Assembly: GCF_003258705.1 (NCBI RefSeq)
Contig: NZ_CP029480.1
Location: 2,852,001-2,916,000 of the forward strand
Length of the DNA: 64,000 nucleotides
Direction of reading: 5' to 3'
Source: Arcticibacterium luteifluviistationis
Lineage (GTDB): Bacteria; Bacteroidota; Bacteroidia; Cytophagales; Spirosomataceae
The notes beneath the pieces are model-generated. The model did not search any database, was not told the origin of the DNA, and saw nothing but the letters and a program-made list of their open reading frames with translations. This document shows, in pieces, positions 60,351 through 64,000 of the stretch. Position 1 is the stretch's first letter, and every line of letters begins with the position of its first letter. The translations under genes and the position numbers were made by a program.

Positions 60351-63300
60351 TCAATTTCTTTTAAAGACCTGAAGACGAGCATCATTATTACCTACCAACA
60401 GTAAGTCAGCATCCTTCTTCGTTTTAATTTTTTTAATAAACTTGGCTTCTTTATTTGCCAAGAAACCACTGTTTTTCAGGAGGGTAAAGCCACCTTTTTT
60501 ATCATTCAAAAGGCAGGTTCCCGAACTGGCATCATACCAGCCGCCAATGGTTTCTGATGCTGTGGAGTTTCCTACCAAAAGTGCATCTGAATAGCCATCG
60601 GCATTAAAATCGTCAATCAAAATGCCGTAAATAGGACTAAATTGAGTTTCAATGGGCAGCTGATGTGCCACAAATGCTGAACCCGTATTTTCGAAATAGA
60701 GTGTTCTCAATTCACTTATTTCAGCATGGTAAGCAGATTGAATTTCTTCTTTGGTAAAAGACTCTTCAAATCGAGCTTCCGCATATTTTCTATAATCAGG
60801 AAATCGCCTTTTCATAGACGGAATTTGAAAAGTCAAAATATCTCTGGTGGCCAGCATCCATTTTTCATGATGAAGATATCGCGTGACAATAGGGTCTAAT
60901 GAGCCATTTTGGTCAAAATCCGCCGCATATATTTCAATAGGTTCATATTTAGCCGTTTTAAGATTGGTATTTAAACCAAGGTTTCCTGCCAAGATGTCTA
61001 AGTCGCCATCTTGGTCAAAATCTGCCACAGCCAAACTACTCCACCATCCCGTTGGGAATTTTGTATCAAAATCACTTTTAGAAGACAAAGCGTATGCTCC
61101 TTTTGAGTTTTTGGTGCCAAATAATATTTTTAGCGGCATCCACTCCCCTGCTATCGCTAAATCTTGCAGACCATCTTGATTAAAATCAGCAACAACTGCA
61201 TCATTTATTAAGCCCATTTTCACTAATTCAGGAGCTTGTTCTCGGGTGATGTCTTTAAATACGCCACCTCTGTTTTCTAGTAAATAGCTGTTTGCAGGAA
61301 TAGGATATTGCCCTGAAACACATCTGCTCCCTCTAAAAATGTCTAAATCGCCATCTTGGTCAAAATCAATAGCTACCACAGCGGAACCACTCACATCCAT
61401 TTTAGGCAATAGGCCCTTCTGCCATTTAAAACCTCCCTTTCCGTCATTCAAATAAAGACGGTCTTGATATGCTTGTGAGTTTCCTTCTAAATGACTTCCT
61501 CCACTTACCACATATAAATCTTGGTCACCATCCCCATCTGCATCAAAAAACAGAGCATCTGTATCTTCAAAGTAGGCCTCTTTAGGCACTTCAACATTTG
61601 TAAAATCACCATGCTGGTCTTGAAAAAAGATATAAGACTTTTGCCCATAATCAGAGCCAATGAAGAAATCCTCCATCCCATTTCCATCAGCATCTTTGAC
61701 TGCGATAGGCGGCCCATTTTCAGATTGCTTATTGATTAAAAGTGGCGTTCTACCAAAATCATTAAACTCATTTTCAAAATGAGTAAAATCTAAATCAGTT
61801 TTGAACAACTCTGTAAACATTGGAGCAGCTTCCGTTTGCTCCTTTTTCATTCTCTCATTTGGCTTATAAGCTACATCGTAAACCTTGTTTATAGAGATAT
61901 CCTTTTCGGTTTGACATTGACCGTCAGGCCAAATAATCTCTACAGAGTCTACTTTGTTTCTTTTCCCTAAGCCAAAATGAAGAAATGGCTCCACCGAAGA
62001 GACAAAACCTCTGGTTGGGCTAAAATGAGCGGTTTGAACTAAAGAATCTGCATAAACTTTAAGTTTTGAACCCTGCACAAGATTGTGCTCTAAACTTATT
62101 CTTAGCCAATTATTCTCTTTAGAATTGTTCTTATAAATTCCCGCAGGGCTATCAATGTTATTGACCACCAAATCTAAGTCTCCATCGTTATCAAAATCGG
62201 CATAAGCAGCTCCATTTGAGAAACTTGGTGTATTTAATCCCCAACTTTCAGACACATCTTCAAAAGCTAAATTCCCTTTGTTTTGATAACAAAAATTCGG
62301 AATCTTCACCTCCGGAAGGTTCATGAGTTTTTTATAGGCATCCTTCCTTTTTTGTGTTGGGTCACCAAAACCTCCGGCATGTAACTCTTGTAAATAAGCC
62401 GTAAAATCTAGATTCGTTACATCCCTCCTATAGCCGTTAGAGATGAAAAGGTCACGCTGTCCGTCATTATCAAAATCAGCAAAAAGAGGTGCCCAACTCC
62501 AGTCTGTTTTCTCTACGCCTGCTAATTGCGATATTTCGCTCCACTGCAATTGACCTTCTTGTGCCATTTGAAGGGTGTTCCGCATGTATTGCGGCTGATA
62601 ACCCATTTTGAGGTCCATCTTAAAACGCTCATAATTGCTCCCTGGAAGCATCATCTTTTGCCTTAAATTGGTATTAGGCAGCATGTCTACCACCATTATA
62701 TCTGGCAAATGGTCATTATTAAAATCAGCAATATCAACACCCATAGCATTATGCGTTTGATGTTTCAAATAGCTGGCAGCCATATTTTTAAAAGTACCGT
62801 CTTGCTGATTTACCCAAATCAAATCGTTTGACAGAAAGTCATTAGAACAGTAAATATCTTCCCAGCCGTCATTATTTAAATCGGCTATGGCTATGCCCAA
62901 ACCGTAACCTTCGGTCGAAATTCCAGCCTCGGTAGATACATTTTCAAACAGCGGCTGAGCTGCTCCATTGTTTCTATAAAGTCTATCGTTTGAAGCTCCT
63001 TCGCCATTGACTTTTTTAGGCCGCAGTGCATTTCTGTTATATTTTTCTAAGGCATTAGTTAACACATAGGCATCTAAATCGCCATCGTGGTCATAGTCAA
63101 AGAAAGCCGTTTGCGTACTGTAGCCCATATCATCTAAGCCATACTCCTTGGCCATTTCTTTGAACCTTAGTTCTCCTCCGTTTACGCCTGATTGGTTGAC
63201 AAACAAAAGATTAGCCCTTTTCATAGAATCTTCTACAAAACCTGCCACAGAGATATAAATATCAGGCCAAGAGTCTTGGTTAATATCTACCACGGTAACA

Positions 63301-63632
63301 CCTGTGCACCAAGCGGAAGTACCAACATTAGCCGTTTCTGTAACATTTTCAAACTTTAGCTCTTCGCCAGTATTCAGATATAACTGCGAGGAAACCTGAT
63401 TTCCCGTAAAAAACATATCCTGAAAACCATCTTTATTAAAGTCGCCAATGCCCACTCCGCCACCGTTATAGACGTATTCAAATTCTAAGACATTGAAGGT
63501 TTCACTTTCTATTATGTCGTTAGAAAAAAGGACACCAGACTCTTCAGGAGAAATGAGCTGAAACCGCTTTTCGGGTGCTGGTTTACAGCCAAACAGTAAA
63601 GTCAGACCAATAATTATATACTTACCTCTCAT
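60351..63632 (-). CDS. FG-GAP/VCBS repeat lipoprotein with ASPIC/UnbV domain
   Basis: 1093 aa from the chosen ATG. Lipobox LFGCKPAPE. At least ten FG-GAP/VCBS type repeats with calcium-loop patterns such as DFNKDGFQDMFFTG, DYDHDGDLDAYV, DFDNDGDLDLVVNN and DADGDGDQDLYVVSG form beta-propellers. Between them at about 530-600 is an ASPIC/UnbV domain (KLKVYADSLVQTAHFSPTRGFVSSVEPFLHFGLG). Such proteins are common surface binders and secreted carbohydrate partners in Cytophagales. It starts 1 bp after the regulator stop and its stop lies 14 bp from the GH30 ATG, consistent with one operon. Confidence 0.88.
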   Translation of the reverse strand: MRGKYIIIGLTLLFGCKPAPEKRFQLISPEESGVLFSNDIIESETFNVLEFEYVYNGGGVGIGDFNKDGFQDMFFTGNQVSSQLYLNTGEELKFENVTETANVGTSAWCTGVTVVDINQDSWPDIYISVAGFVEDSMKRANLLFVNQSGVNGGELRFKEMAKEYGLDDMGYSTQTAFFDYDHDGDLDAYVLTNALEKYNRNALRPKKVNGEGASNDRLYRNNGAAQPLFENVSTEAGISTEGYGLGIAIADLNNDGWEDIYCSNDFLSNDLIWVNQQDGTFKNMAASYLKHQTHNAMGVDIADFNNDHLPDIMVVDMLPNTNLRQKMMLPGSNYERFKMDLKMGYQPQYMRNTLQMAQEGQLQWSEISQLAGVEKTDWSWAPLFADFDNDGQRDLFISNGYRRDVTNLDFTAYLQELHAGGFGDPTQKRKDAYKKLMNLPEVKIPNFCYQNKGNLAFEDVSESWGLNTPSFSNGAAYADFDNDGDLDLVVNNIDSPAGIYKNNSKENNWLRISLEHNLVQGSKLKVYADSLVQTAHFSPTRGFVSSVEPFLHFGLGKRNKVDSVEIIWPDGQCQTEKDISINKVYDVAYKPNERMKKEQTEAAPMFTELFKTDLDFTHFENEFNDFGRTPLLINKQSENGPPIAVKDADGNGMEDFFIGSDYGQKSYIFFQDQHGDFTNVEVPKEAYFEDTDALFFDADGDGDQDLYVVSGGSHLEGNSQAYQDRLYLNDGKGGFKWQKGLLPKMDVSGSAVVAIDFDQDGDLDIFRGSRCVSGQYPIPANSYLLENRGGVFKDITREQAPELVKMGLINDAVVADFNQDGLQDLAIAGEWMPLKILFGTKNSKGAYALSSKSDFDTKFPTGWWSSLAVADFDQDGDLDILAGNLGLNTNLKTAKYEPIEIYAADFDQNGSLDPIVTRYLHHEKWMLATRDILTFQIPSMKRRFPDYRKYAEARFEESFTKEEIQSAYHAEISELRTLYFENTGSAFVAHQLPIETQFSPIYGILIDDFNADGYSDALLVGNSTASETIGGWYDASSGTCLLNDKKGGFTLLKNSGFLANKEAKFIKKIKTKKDADLLLVGNNDARLQVFKRN

Positions 63633-63633
63633 T

Positions 63634-64000
63634 TTAAAGCGAATTCCTTTTGATAAGAAGCATCGGAATATTGACACTTTGTTTTTGATTCTTTGTGATT
63701 ATTGAGCGAAGCGAGTTACTTACAGCTTCCGTATCGGTTTTTATAACTGAAATACCGCCTGCGATTAGTTCTTTATAAATAGAATCTCCAAAAGAAACTA
63801 CACCTACATTTTCCCCAATAGTTAAGTCTTTTCTTTTTAAATCTTTGACAATAGACACCAAATGTGCATTATCAAAAACCATAAAGGCTACTCCGTCGGT
63901 CACCTCTACTTCATCTGGTGAATCAATGATGCGAGCATCTAAATTATTCAACTTAGCAAAAAGCAAGAATTCGGTGTACCATTCTGCTGGAATGTATTCA
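63634..64000 (-). CDS. GntR/LacI-type regulator, C-terminal part (runs off the right edge)
   Basis: At least 122 codons are visible; the frame is open to the last base, so this is the 3' end. EYIPAEWYTEFLLFAKLNN, VAFMVFDNAHLVSIVKDL, LTIGENVGVVSFGDSIYKE and LIAGGISVIKTDTEAVSNSL then LLIKRNSL match the periplasmic-binding-like sensor domain of Bacteroidota GntR-family regulators. DNA-binding domain would be beyond the window. It precedes the FG-GAP lipoprotein and GH30 genes and may control them in response to a sugar. Confidence 0.8.
   Translation of the reverse strand, partial: EYIPAEWYTEFLLFAKLNNLDARIIDSPDEVEVTDGVAFMVFDNAHLVSIVKDLKRKDLTIGENVGVVSFGDSIYKELIAGGISVIKTDTEAVSNSLRSIITKNQKQSVNIPMLLIKRNSL

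Noticed and set aside
1-64000. tRNA, rRNA, integrase and transposase genes
   Set aside because: Looked for by eye and none found; tRNA could be missed without a folding search.

Overview
The window looks like a chromosomal segment of a member of the Bacteroidota, most likely the order Cytophagales. The evidence is AT-rich DNA, absence of clear Shine-Dalgarno sites, promoter-like TTG / TAnnTTTG pairs, a BshA-type bacillithiol gene, TonB-dependent and DUF2490 outer-membrane proteins, and large lipoproteins of the FG-GAP/ASPIC-UnbV and HEAT-cytochrome c types. No rRNA, tRNA, CRISPR array, integrase or transposase gene was seen. Identification is by reading motifs and family resemblance only; no database search was run.

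Layout. 0-11.4 kb: a sensor protein with an H-box but no ATPase domain, an aldo/keto reductase, msrA, two surface-polysaccharide transferase-like genes (the second apparently starting at ATT), purN, a UbiA prenyltransferase, bshA, a type II NADH dehydrogenase, an ABC exporter and a HAD phosphatase. 11.4-20.3 kb: a small secreted protein, a three-gene run of exported carbohydrate enzymes (esterase, GH20, DUF1593), a lipid desaturase, a DbpA-like helicase and an outer-membrane protein. 20.4-25.5 kb: ldhA, then a nitrosative-stress and Fe-S repair cluster (Rrf2 regulator, group III truncated globin, membrane protein, Ric, hemerythrin, ferredoxin) with two matching 16-bp operator-like palindromes, then YceI, YjdI-like and YjdJ-like genes. 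25.7-37.2 kb: SDR, nitroreductase, hydrolases, a CDF metal exporter, a 1127-residue HEAT/cytochrome c lipoprotein divergent from a Tat-exported Gfo/Idh/MocA oxidoreductase, a GNAT and a second YceI.

37.5-43.2 kb: three tandem paralogous stress-protein-like genes (the third apparently starting at ATA and overlapping the previous stop codon), cytidine deaminase and a large unknown lipoprotein. 43.2-51 kb: a copper/heavy-metal island with a CopA-type ATPase, a CopZ-like chaperone, an exported HMA protein, a metal-binding lipoprotein, an HMA-AraC regulator translationally coupled to a TonB-dependent receptor, and an HYC_CC_PP-type protein.

52.1-56.3 kb is the clearest accessory region. Small genes, all on the minus strand, are separated by imperfect hairpins resembling integron attC sites. 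Two of the genes carry frameshifts. A YhcG-type nuclease gene is bracketed by two diverged 134-bp copies of the 3' end of the neighbouring YdeI-CDGSH gene. 57-64 kb: an Hsp70-like ATPase, a short-hairpin repeat family, and a tightly packed operon (GntR/LacI-type regulator running off the right edge, FG-GAP/UnbV lipoprotein, GH30 glycosidase).

The most useful leads are the Rrf2 operator pair with its operon, the cassette-like region with the bracketed nuclease, the two genes whose full reading frames need ATT or ATA starts, and the MarR-like repeat in the promoter of the second stress-protein gene.
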